NCBI RefSeq assembly: GCF_000001735.4
Contig: NC_003076.8
Coordinates: forward strand, 24,121,835 to 24,185,834
Direction of reading: 5' to 3'
Length of the DNA stretch: 64,000 bases
Source of the DNA: Arabidopsis thaliana
Lineage: Eukaryota; Streptophyta; Magnoliopsida; Brassicales; Brassicaceae
Shown: positions 46,238-64,000 of the stretch, piece after piece
Position numbering within the stretch: position 1 is the stretch's first letter
How the letters are laid out: every line of letters starts with the position of its first letter
The notes under the pieces: model-generated
Database searches by the model: none
What the model was told of the DNA's origin: nothing
The model's input: only the letters and a program-made list of their open reading frames with translations
Made by a program: the position numbers and the translations under genes

Positions 46238-48389
46238 ATGGCGTTACAGCTACTCCTAGCTGTATTCTCTTGTGTTCTTCTTCTTCCTCAACCTGCATTT
46301 GGGATTACAAGGCATTATACGCTGGAAGTATGTGAAGATTGTTTCTTCTGTGTAAATTTCTTAAAAAGGAATGCAGTTATTGATAGAAAGTTTCGTTTTC
46401 GCAGATCAAAATGCAGAACGTAACACGTCTTTGCCACACAAAGAGCCTTGTTTCTGTAAACGGGCAGTTTCCAGGTCCTAAGCTTATTGCTAGAGAAGGT
46501 GACCAGGTTCTGATCAAAGTCGTTAATCAAGTGCCAAACAACATCTCTCTCCACTGGTAAACAATCTTAAAACCACTTGCACTATACATTAAGAGCAATG
46601 TTTGATGACTGACAGCTGGCTTTAATCCGTGAAAATCTCAGGCATGGGATCCGGCAATTACGAAGTGGTTGGGCTGATGGTCCAGCCTATATAACCCAAT
46701 GTCCTATTCAGACAGGACAAAGCTATGTTTACAACTATACCATTGTTGGTCAACGAGGCACTCTGTGGTACCATGCTCACATTTCATGGCTAAGATCAAC
46801 AGTCTATGGTCCACTTATCATCCTTCCCAAACGCGGAGTTCCTTACCCGTTTGCTAAACCTCACAAAGAAGTTCCCATGATCTTTGGTAAGGATGATGAG
46901 GAACAGAAACAGACAGAGAATCTGATGAGAGTTTAGAAACATAATTACTGATTTTTATGGTTAAATTTCAGGGGAGTGGTTCAACGCAGACACTGAGGCA
47001 ATCATCCGCCAAGCAACCCAAACAGGAGGTGGTCCCAATGTCTCTGATGCTTACACGATAAACGGGCTTCCTGGTCCATTATACAACTGCTCCGCAAAAG
47101 GTGATGGTTGATTCCTACATCTAGATTTAATTATGGTTTGATGATATATGTCCACTAATCCAAGTAATCAATGATGTGAAACAGATACATTCAGACTGAG
47201 AGTGAAGCCAGGAAAAACATACCTTCTCAGGCTAATCAATGCTGCACTTAATGACGAGCTCTTTTTCAGCATCGCAAATCACACGGTTACGGTTGTTGAA
47301 GCTGATGCGATCTATGTTAAGCCATTTGAGACTGAAACCATCTTAATTGCTCCTGGTCAGACCACAAACGTCCTGCTGAAGACTAAATCTAGTTATCCGA
47401 GTGCCTCCTTCTTCATGACTGCTAGACCATACGTCACAGGTCAAGGAACTTTTGATAACTCTACAGTTGCTGGAATCTTAGAATATGAACCACCTAAACA
47501 GACCAAAGGTGCTCACTCAAGGACCTCTATCAAAAATCTTCAACTCTTCAAACCGATACTCCCTGCTCTAAACGATACAAATTTTGCTACCAAGTTCAGT
47601 AATAAGCTACGCAGCCTGAACAGCAAAAACTTTCCAGCAAACGTGCCTCTGAATGTTGATCGGAAGTTCTTCTTCACAGTAGGACTGGGAACAAACCCGT
47701 GCAATCATAAGAATAACCAGACATGCCAAGGTCCTACTAACACCACAATGTTTGCTGCTTCAATCAGTAACATTTCATTCACAATGCCAACAAAAGCTCT
47801 CCTTCAATCTCACTATTCTGGGCAATCTCATGGAGTGTATTCCCCAAAATTCCCATGGAGTCCCATTGTCCCTTTTAACTACACAGGCACTCCACCTAAC
47901 AATACTATGGTTAGTAACGGGACAAACTTGATGGTTCTACCTTATAACACCAGTGTGGAGTTGGTGATGCAAGACACTAGCATTCTTGGCGCAGAAAGCC
48001 ATCCTCTTCATCTTCATGGGTTCAACTTCTTTGTTGTTGGCCAAGGGTTTGGGAATTTCGACCCGAACAAGGATCCTAGAAACTTCAACCTTGTTGACCC
48101 AATAGAGAGGAACACAGTCGGTGTGCCATCTGGTGGATGGGCTGCTATTCGATTCCTTGCAGATAACCCAGGTAAGAGAAACACTAATAAACCAACGAAA
48201 GCTTTATATTAGTGTAATCTAATCAAGGATAATAACCGAGTTTACAAATGTTTCACAGGAGTGTGGTTCATGCACTGTCACTTGGAAGTGCATACCAGTT
48301 GGGGTCTGAGGATGGCTTGGCTTGTTCTTGATGGAGATAAACCTGATCAGAAACTTCTTCCTCCTCCTGCAGACTTGCCCAAATGCTGA
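46238..48389 (+). CDS. LAC17: Laccase LAC17 (multicopper oxidase)
   Basis: Six exons, first 46238-46327 and last about 48260-48389, giving about 577 residues. Residues 1-22 are a signal peptide ([20 protein letters not shown]), so the enzyme is exported to the cell wall. The four copper-binding clusters are present: [29 protein letters not shown] and [12 protein letters not shown]; the first is split by an intron. Many N-glycosylation sites (NVT, NYT, NVS, NHT, NTT) are visible. It oxidises monolignols with oxygen, and LAC17 works with LAC4 in stem lignification (known for At5g60020). The coding sequence carries a miR397 site. The promoter has an AC element and a TATA box. An upstream ATG at 46144 overlaps the start but probably lies before the transcription start. 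Confidence 0.95.
47234..47254 (+). promoter_or_regulatory. miR397 target site in LAC17
   Basis: The 21 bases aatcaatgctgcacttaatg+a are complementary to miR397 apart from one end mismatch and two G-U pairs. They encode the conserved LINAALND block of laccases. miR397 control of laccases including LAC17 in copper deficiency and lignification is established. Confidence 0.88.
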
Positions 48390-49020
48390 GAATTCTTTCC
48401 CCATGATTCAAGTCCTTTTTCTTTTTGTTTCTTGTCTCTTCTTTCTTACAAGCTTCGCACATTTTTTTCGTTTTTTTCCTCGGCCATTTATCGGTTTGAC
48501 ATGAGGTCAATTCCTGTTCAATAATTTGACATGAGGTCAATTTCTTTACAATTATTTACTGTTGCACAGCTCTGTTTTCTGCAAGTGTAGATCTATGTAA
48601 ACCCAAAACTAATATATATACACAATCTAATTTGCATGTATTGATTTTATAGTTATTTAATACAATCTCTGTAGCAACTAGCTGTTGAAGATATACACAA
48701 ATCGTTTGAATCAGATGGTCCATGTAACAATGATACAACACCCACATATGACATCTACACACTGTATATATGTACATATTTATGATGAAAATTGAGTCTT
48801 GTAAGGAATAAAAAAAACTCAATGGTTCACATATAGACAGACAGTGCAAGAAATTTTGGCTATACATCCAAAACGGTTCTGTACATTTATCCCAACTTTC
48901 TTAGTTTAAATTTATTTTTCAAAAATCCTAGGAATAGCCCAAAGTCTAATAAGAACCATAATCACATCTGCTATACATGGGGGATCACTACGAAAAACCC
49001 ATAATCTGAAGTAATTTTTG
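48390..49020. other. LAC17 3' flank
   Basis: 3' UTR and spacer. It contains two copies of ttgacatgaggtcaa at 48496-48510 and 48526-48540, each an inverted pair of W-box cores. AT-rich beyond that, with no gene. Confidence 0.6.
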
Positions 49021-49575
49021 GATCTAATGTCTTAGTAAGAAATTGGATTATCCTTGACACCATTTATTAGCTGTTCAGGGTCCAACAACTGGTCAAAACA
49101 CAAAAGACCATAATCACAGAGCTTCTCTAACACTTGCTTTGATTTTCATAAACTAATAATACTATCTCTGGCTCATGTTTCAAACAAAAACCTACCCTCG
49201 TCTTCTCTATATATTCCCTAGGGATCAAAATATGCAAGAGAAAGTAGACGCAAGTTTCAGTGAAGCACCTGCCAAACCAGATTGTACACCAGTTAACCAC
49301 ATGACTCTTTCAAAAATTCATGGGGATGCCGGTTTCCACAGAGTTCAAATTTTTCCATGCTGTGCGCTCCTTAGTCTTCCTCAGCCTGCATCAGGATTTA
49401 CAAGACTCTAATAAGCTCAGAGTATGGTGAACTTACAAATAGCCTTCTTATCAATAAGTATGAATCATGCACAGCCACTTGTCGGGTTTGAAAATGGCTT
49501 CACTTTTTTGGATGGAAACAAAAGTATAAGACTGATCAGTATTCCACAAAACCTCGTAACTCCACCAACATCGTT
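49020..49575 (+). pseudogene. Truncated laccase pseudogene (LAC17 copy)
   Basis: From about 49050 the sequence follows the LAC17 promoter (tgacacca...ttagctgttca, tttcataaac, an AC element, ctctatatatt), then a decayed first exon (cttcctcagcctgcat, ggatttacaag) that stops near 49410. At about 49464 it continues with a decayed last exon: tcatgcacagccacttg, gaaaatggctt, ttggatgga and actgatcag match LAC17 sequence at about 48269-48352. The middle exons are missing, and frameshifts and stops are present. No functional enzyme can be made. Confidence 0.8.
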
Positions 49576-50247
49576 ACCTAAAAGTTGATATCCTAATTTC
49601 AGTCCTAGTCTTGGTCAATAGTTTTTCTATTCCTCTGGTTTCACACTACTTTTTATATCTTTGGCGTTCTCGAGAACTTCACATGGGATAATGTCTGTGC
49701 AATCAAAATGTTTCTGTTAGTTCATGAAATAGACCAAGGAACCAACACATTAACAGAGAAAATCGCATTTAAGATATACATACCGGACGATCGAGGATCA
49801 TATGTACTCGCACAAGTTGAGTTGAACAGGACGTGGAAATCCTTCTTCCTTGATACAGGAAACGTCCAATACGTTCAAGCACCAGACTTTCAAGTGCCTA
49901 CACAAATATTGAGCTTACATATAACATTTCTAGTTTATTCCGCAACTTCGGCGAGTAGATTAGAGTGAATGGTAACGCTTCAAGCACTCCAAAACTTTGC
50001 ATTCAATCATATTCAAAATGTAGTAAAGGATAAAAAAAAGGGTTGCATCACTCTACCAAAACAACAAAAACTTCAATGCAAATACCATAAAACTTTAACA
50101 AGAGAGTTCCAAATATGAAATCCTTCTCAATCTTAATTGTCACCAAGTAACATCTTCAACTACACATACCCAAAAATTTGAAAGATTTCTTAGTTTCAAC
50201 TACAAAAATTTCTCAAACCTTCAGCTAAAACCCCGAATTAACCAACT
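49576..50247. other. Spacer with an unassigned short open frame
   Basis: An 86-codon open frame at 49708-49968 (containing KIYIPDDRGSYVLAQVELNR) has a protein-like composition but matches nothing I know. It may be a fragment of a lost gene. The rest is AT-rich and includes the 3' UTR of the minus-strand gene. Confidence 0.4.
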
Positions 50248-51126
50248 TCAATCATCAATCTCCTTCAGTTTCCTCTTTTTCTTGCTCTTCCTCTCCTCTG
50301 AACCCATCTCTTCATCACTCTTTCTCTTTTTCTTACTCTTCCTCTCCTCTGAAACGATCTCTTCATCACTCTTCCTCTTCTTCTTCTTCTCCTTTTTTCT
50401 CTCTCCACTCCTTTGCTCGTCTTCCAACTTCTCCTTCTCCTTCTCATCAACAACATCTTCGTCTTTGTTCTTCTTTTTCTCCTTTATCTCTGCGCTCTTT
50501 TGCTCGTCTTCTAACTTCTCCTTCTCATCAACAACATCTTCGTCGTTGTTCTTCTTGCTCTTCTTCTTCTTTCGCTCCTTTCTATCTGCGCTCTTTTGCT
50601 CGTCTTCTAACTTCTCCTTCACCTTCTCATCAACAACATCTTCGTCTTTGTTGTTCTTCTTCTTCTTCTTCTCCTTCTTTCTCTCCCTTCGCTCTTCGCT
50701 CCTTTGCTCTGCTTCCAACTTCTCGTTCACCTTCTCATCAACAACATCTGCGTCTTTGCTCTTCTTCATCTTTTTCTCATCACGTTCCCTACCATAAACT
50801 GATTCCACACTCACAGCTTCACTATTCCGGTAACGAATCTTCCGACCGTCGAATTCGTCAATGACATTCCGCTCACTCTTTGCATCGGAGCTTTGCTTCG
50901 TCTCCGTTGATTTAGTCTCCCTATCGGAGCTTGGCTTCGTCTCCTTTGATTTAATCTCCCTGTGGAAACTCTTTAATTCAGTGAAGGCAGCGGAGGCTCG
51001 CCGGAGGTACGCACTAACGTCTTGAGAGGCGCCATTATCAGAGGAAGCGAATCCAGAGAGAAGCTTAGCCGCCTTTGAGAGGGAGATTGGTTCAGCACTA
51101 ACAACTCTTCCGGTGACAGTCTTCAT
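50248..51126 (-). CDS. Lys/Glu-rich repeat protein of unknown function
   Basis: Intronless gene of 292 residues starting MKTVTGRVVSAEPISLSKAA at 51126; an ATG-less extension of the frame lies upstream. Residues 1-75 look like a folded part (KLLSGFASSDNGASQDVSAY, LRRASAAFTELKSFHREI). The remainder is highly charged and repetitive: four units of the type KDEDVVDEKVKEKLEDEQKS followed by a KERKKKK run, then two shorter KSDEE..SEERKSKKKRK units. Expected to be disordered or coiled-coil, probably nuclear given the basic runs. I recognise no domain; I believe it is At5g60030. It shares a divergent promoter of about 630 bp with NRPC1. Confidence 0.85.
   Translation of the reverse strand: MKTVTGRVVSAEPISLSKAAKLLSGFASSDNGASQDVSAYLRRASAAFTELKSFHREIKSKETKPSSDRETKSTETKQSSDAKSERNVIDEFDGRKIRYRNSEAVSVESVYGRERDEKKMKKSKDADVVDEKVNEKLEAEQRSEERRERKKEKKKKKNNKDEDVVDEKVKEKLEDEQKSADRKERKKKKSKKNNDEDVVDEKEKLEDEQKSAEIKEKKKNKDEDVVDEKEKEKLEDEQRSGERKKEKKKKRKSDEEIVSEERKSKKKRKSDEEMGSEERKSKKKRKLKEIDD
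50290..50790 (-). repeat. Tandem coding repeats in the Lys/Glu-rich gene
   Basis: Units of roughly 75-105 bp repeat with a shared core (catcaacaacatcttcgtc on the plus strand at about 50446, 50528, 50629 and 50740). Two shorter units lie near the 3' end of the gene. They encode the DVVDEK and SDEE repeats. Confidence 0.85.
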
Positions 51127-51280
51127 CGGAAGAAGCTCGAAAGGTCGTCGCGCCTCTCTAACTACACAAATTAGGGCAATTTCCCCTAAAAGCTGACAAC
51201 TTTCGAAATAAGTAGAAAACACAACTACGAAAGTACCCCTTGCTTGTTTTTTTTTTTCTCACAAGTGAACATATCATAGA

Positions 51281-51297
51281 TGGGCCAACAAAGCCCA
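51281..51297. promoter_or_regulatory. Site II elements in the At5g60030/NRPC1 promoter
   Basis: TGGGCC at 51281-51286 and AGCCCA at about 51292-51297 (TGGGCT on the minus strand) lie in the divergent promoter. Together with the telo-box at 51592 they fit a housekeeping RNA polymerase gene. Confidence 0.5.
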
Positions 51298-51438
51298 AAA
51301 ATAAAAAAAAGCCCAAACAGACAAACAAAGCCCTTCCCTGTTTTCCTTTTGTTTTTAAAGGATATTAAATATAAAAAAACTCAAGAGATTATAGTTATAT
51401 AAAATATCTCGTGACCTAATTAATGTTAAGAATATATA

Positions 51439-51518
51439 GCTCCGTGGCAAAGTGTTCTACGTCAACCAGCCTAAGGTCACGAGTTCGATTACCAAGGCTA
51501 GGTTTTTTGTTTTTTTTT
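51439..51518 (+). other. tRNA-like sequence with A and B boxes (pseudo-tRNA or SINE head)
   Basis: TGGCAAAGTGTTC at 51445-51457 resembles a Pol III A box, and gagttcgattacc at 51481-51493 resembles a B box. The spacing of about 35 bp suits a tRNA. T runs of 6 and 9 (51503-51508 and 51510-51518) follow and would act as Pol III terminators. The acceptor stem does not pair well and the B box has a substituted C, so it is not an ordinary tRNA gene. Confidence 0.5.
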
Positions 51519-51591
51519 CTTTGTTTTTGCTCTCTCCTTGGATCATCCATCTCTATCTCCCGCCTGTTACTTAGCTCTGCTGCTTCTTCTT

Positions 51592-51600
51592 AAACCCTAA
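51592..51600 (+). promoter_or_regulatory. Telo-box AAACCCTAA upstream of NRPC1
   Basis: An exact telo-box lies about 155 bp before the start codon, probably near the transcription start of the 5' UTR exon. Between it and the ATG lies a probable leader intron (gtaagttg at about 51632 to ttttgtag near 51740). Confidence 0.6.
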
Positions 51601-51755
51601 ACCCACCTTCCTTCACCGTCGTCTTTTTCACCGTAAGTTGATTCTTCGATCGGTCTCGATTTTACTGTGTTTTTTTTGTTTCTCTTACGCCGATTCAAAA
51701 CTTAAGTCGTTTTTTTTTTTCTGGGTAATTTTTTTTGTAGCTTTTGTTTGTAGAG

Positions 51756-61435
<9,680 letters not shown>

Positions 61436-61845
61436 AAAGACAGAAACAAAGGTTCACATGCCGAATATATATAGATGACAAGCAACGCAAGATCAGTGCA
61501 GATGCAACCAAATTCTTGGGTTCTATAATTCAACCACCCAATTTGCATACTGAAGGCTAAGCAAAGGCCTGGTGACAATCTGCCAATTTCGATAGCCCCG
61601 TATAGGATACTGCAGCAAGCATAGTTTAGATTCAAACTCGAATTTTCTTTTTTGTCTACAAAGGGGAAAGATTGTTTGCCCTGAGTTTATTTTCTTCTTT
61701 CTGTTCTGATCACTGTTTTAGACAATATTTATCTTTTGAACCTTGGTATCTCATTGAAATTCACAAGTAGTAACAGTTTACCAAAAGTAAGAAAACAAAG
61801 ATTTGTCATTTTGAGGGTCTACAATCTTATTCTATATTGAGTTAG
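61436..61845. other. Convergent 3' flanks of NRPC1 and the BTB gene
   Basis: A 410 bp spacer containing both 3' UTRs. No other feature is seen. Confidence 0.6.
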
Positions 61846-63430
61846 TCAATAGAGTGTAATCTGCAGCCGAGGCTCATCGGGCTCTGTCAAGACCTGTCTT
61901 ATGAAAGCTCTTCTCCACCACACCTCAAATGCTCGTTGCACATTTGGACAATCATCACCTTTGCTCAGAAACCGATCAAACCATTTCATCAGAATCACTT
62001 GTTGTTGTCTCAACGACAAAGTCAATATGGTCTGGCTGAGTCCATCCTCCACCAGTTTCCTATCCAGAGATCTCGAGGATAACCGTCTCATCCACCCGAA
62101 ATCATCATACAAAGCCTCTAACCATGTATTCAGAACCGCAAACCTAGTCTCCCGATTCACCAAGATCCTTCCTTTACCAATACCAACACATATCTGCGCG
62201 GTGATCTTGCTTATTTCGTGTCTGTACATCGTTGGGATCTTGGAATGAAGATTCGCTAGCTCCTTTTGATCCGCCCATAGTTTCACAAACTCACTGCACA
62301 GTTTCTTCTCAATCAATATATCTACCATCCACAGCATGTTATCAGCTTCTCTGGCGATTTCTCCCATCAGAGCACCACGGTCTTTCCCCGGATCATTCAT
62401 CTGTGTGGTCACTTCAGATAAGCAAAGCACAAGAGACGTGAGACATCGATGGCACAAACCATAGAGTGTGTCTCTAGAGACATCATAATCGGCTTCTTCT
62501 CTAACCAATTTAAAGATCAAAACTTTCATCTCTCGCCGAGCTTTATCATCTTTCGCTTGTAGAACACCAGTGAGAAGCTTCGAAAAGATATCATCAGTTC
62601 TAGTTCTCGTTGAGGAAGTCGAAGGTTGAGATGAAACTCTCTGAAGAATCAAAGTGACAGAATCATCAGGAAGATGAAGCTCTTCAAGACAAGTCACAAC
62701 AGTCTCTTCTTCATCTTCTGACCATGGTACAGCTTCCAAATGCTCCAAACATGACATAACGCCTTCATCAAACGAGATAGCTGCAGAAACCTAGCCGAGA
62801 AAATGAGATTCACACATTAACACCATCACAAAATCAAAGCAAAACAAACCAATAACACAGTTGGACAATATATACCTTGAGTAAAGCCAAGATTTTGATG
62901 ACATTTTCACCGATCAACTTCTTCTTGAGATCATCACTATACATCAAAACAACAGTCTCTACATAAATCTCTAAATCATCACACTCACTTATCTCCACCA
63001 TGTGAGAAACTCCTTTCTCTCTTCTAGAATTCATCTTCTCCATAAAAAACCTACTCTTCTCAGATAAAACCTTCCGATGAACATCCATAGTGACTCTGTA
63101 ACCGTCTTTGCCCACCACAGTCAGCTTAACGTCTCCTGGCCCGAGGCTGTGGCCGTAAACGACGCCGTTCTTGAACTCCGTCAAGATTTGAGCCACGCGC
63201 GCGTGAGATTTCCTCCTTGGTAGCTCGCGGTTGTGCTCGTCTGACATCATATCGAAAAGAGTCGGGTTTGAGAGAGTCGATTCGTTTGGTGGCGGAGGAG
63301 GTGGCGGAGGAAGAGGAGGAGAGGCGGTGGAGAGTTTAATCGGAGATGAGATTCTTGACGGAGAAAAAGAGAGAGAAGGGTCTGCGATAAACCCTTGTTT
63401 GATCATCGTTGATACTTCTCTTGACGCCAT
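61846..63430 (-). CDS. BTB/POZ domain protein
   Basis: Two exons, 62876-63430 and 61846-62790, give 499 residues. The start is the ATG at 63430 (MASREVSTMIKQGFIADPSL). A proline run (PPLPPPPPPPP) lies near residue 50. The BTB fold spans about residues 95-200 (DVKLTVVGKDGYRVTMDVHR, KVLSEKSRFFMEK, EISECDDLEIYVETVVLMYS). The intron splits KVSAAISFDEGVMSCLEHLE, and the sequence VPWSEDEEETVVTCLEELHL starts a C-terminal helical region. BTB proteins of this plant type are thought to bring substrates to CUL3 ubiquitin ligases or to dimerise; no NPH3 domain is seen. I believe it is At5g60050; its substrate is unknown. Confidence 0.88.
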
Positions 63431-64000
63431 TGAAGAAGTAAAAATTCTCAAAACTTTCTCGAGAGCAAAAAAAAAGAAAACTTTATGATTGTAAGAGAAT
63501 TTCCGCGGGAAAATTAGCGAAGTTTCTTCTTACTGGAAATCTCAAAAACAGACAAGAAGCTTCAACTTAAGAAGAACTTTAAGAGAAGACAAGAAATTGT
63601 GGGAATTTGTTTCCTTTCTTGGGAAAATAAAAGAGAGTGGACAAAGATGCAGATTTCCCCACACAAGAAGAAATGAAACTGTGGGAGAATCAGAATCCAA
63701 GAAAATGAAAGGACTTTGGATCTGTGAATATAAAACTACAATTGCAATGGACAGTGAGAGAAAAATGAAGACTTGTTTTTTTATATATCCTTTACAGATA
63801 GATTGATCATTGCCTTTGCCTCCATAGGTTCTCTAAACTTTCACAAAGAAATTAGACTTATTGGTCCTTCCGGTTTGATTTTTTGTTGATCGGATCAGTC
63901 CGGTCTAGCCCGAGCAAGAACCGGTTTAAAAGTATTTCCATTTGAGTGGGGTACACATGGATTTGAAAGCTGATGGACAAATATATATAAATTAGATTTT
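63431..64000. other. Promoter and 5' leader of the BTB gene
   Basis: A-rich leader just upstream of the start. A TATA-like ttatatat lies at about 63780, and the last 200 bp contain no recognisable gene. The window ends here. Confidence 0.5.

Noticed and set aside
46144..46335. Upstream ATG and overlapping frame of about 63 codons ahead of LAC17
   Set aside because: The TATA box at about 46118-46127 places transcription start near 46150, so the ATG is probably not in the mRNA. The frame overlaps the laccase signal peptide and has no independent support.
50282..50797. 171-codon Ser/Leu/Phe-rich open frame opposite the Lys/Glu-rich gene
   Set aside because: It is the antisense reflection of the AAG/GAA-rich coding repeat and looks like a low-complexity shadow.

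Overview
This 64 kb window is plant nuclear DNA and almost certainly Arabidopsis thaliana. The gene bodies, the GT-AG introns, the telo-box and site II promoter motifs and the gene order match what I remember of the lower arm of chromosome 5, about At5g59890 to At5g60050. Locus names are recalled from knowledge and were not looked up. Intergenic DNA is strongly AT-rich, and no CRISPR, operon or other prokaryotic feature is present.

Layout from left to right: ADF4 actin-depolymerising factor (+); a P-class PPR protein (-) sharing a divergent promoter with a histone H2B gene (+); a cluster of three DC1/C1-like cysteine-histidine-rich genes (+; the first is ULI3) with decayed DC1 fragments between the second and third; a tRNA-Val(AAC) gene (-); the mRNA export adaptor ALY1 (+); a conserved plant protein of unknown function with 11 exons (-); histone H4 (-) divergent from the RNase P/MRP protein gene RPP30/GAF1 (+); a CCT-domain gene (-); a 6.2 kb AT-rich gene desert holding a SINE with target-site duplications; a small secreted S1-like protein gene (-); the NADPH oxidase RBOHH (+); a 3.3 kb AT-rich gap; laccase LAC17 (+) with a miR397 site, followed by a truncated laccase pseudogene; a Lys/Glu-repeat protein (-) divergent from NRPC1, the largest RNA polymerase III subunit (+); and a BTB/POZ protein (-).

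The genes do not form one pathway. Several nevertheless relate to core nuclear functions: two histones, ALY1, RPP30 and NRPC1, of which RPP30 (tRNA 5' processing) and NRPC1 (tRNA synthesis) both carry a telo-box close to the start codon. Two regions record local duplication. The DC1 cluster grew by a tandem duplication that carried part of the H2B 3' flank along with it, and its copies have since lost different zinc ligands. LAC17 is followed by a copy whose promoter and first exon now sit directly beside a remnant of the last exon. The observations I rate highest are the duplicated H2B flank, the uneven decay of the DC1 paralogues, the acidic repeat unique to ULI3, the laccase pseudogene, the SINE, and a tRNA-like sequence in the promoter of the Pol III subunit gene. 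I did not find an obviously new multigene system.
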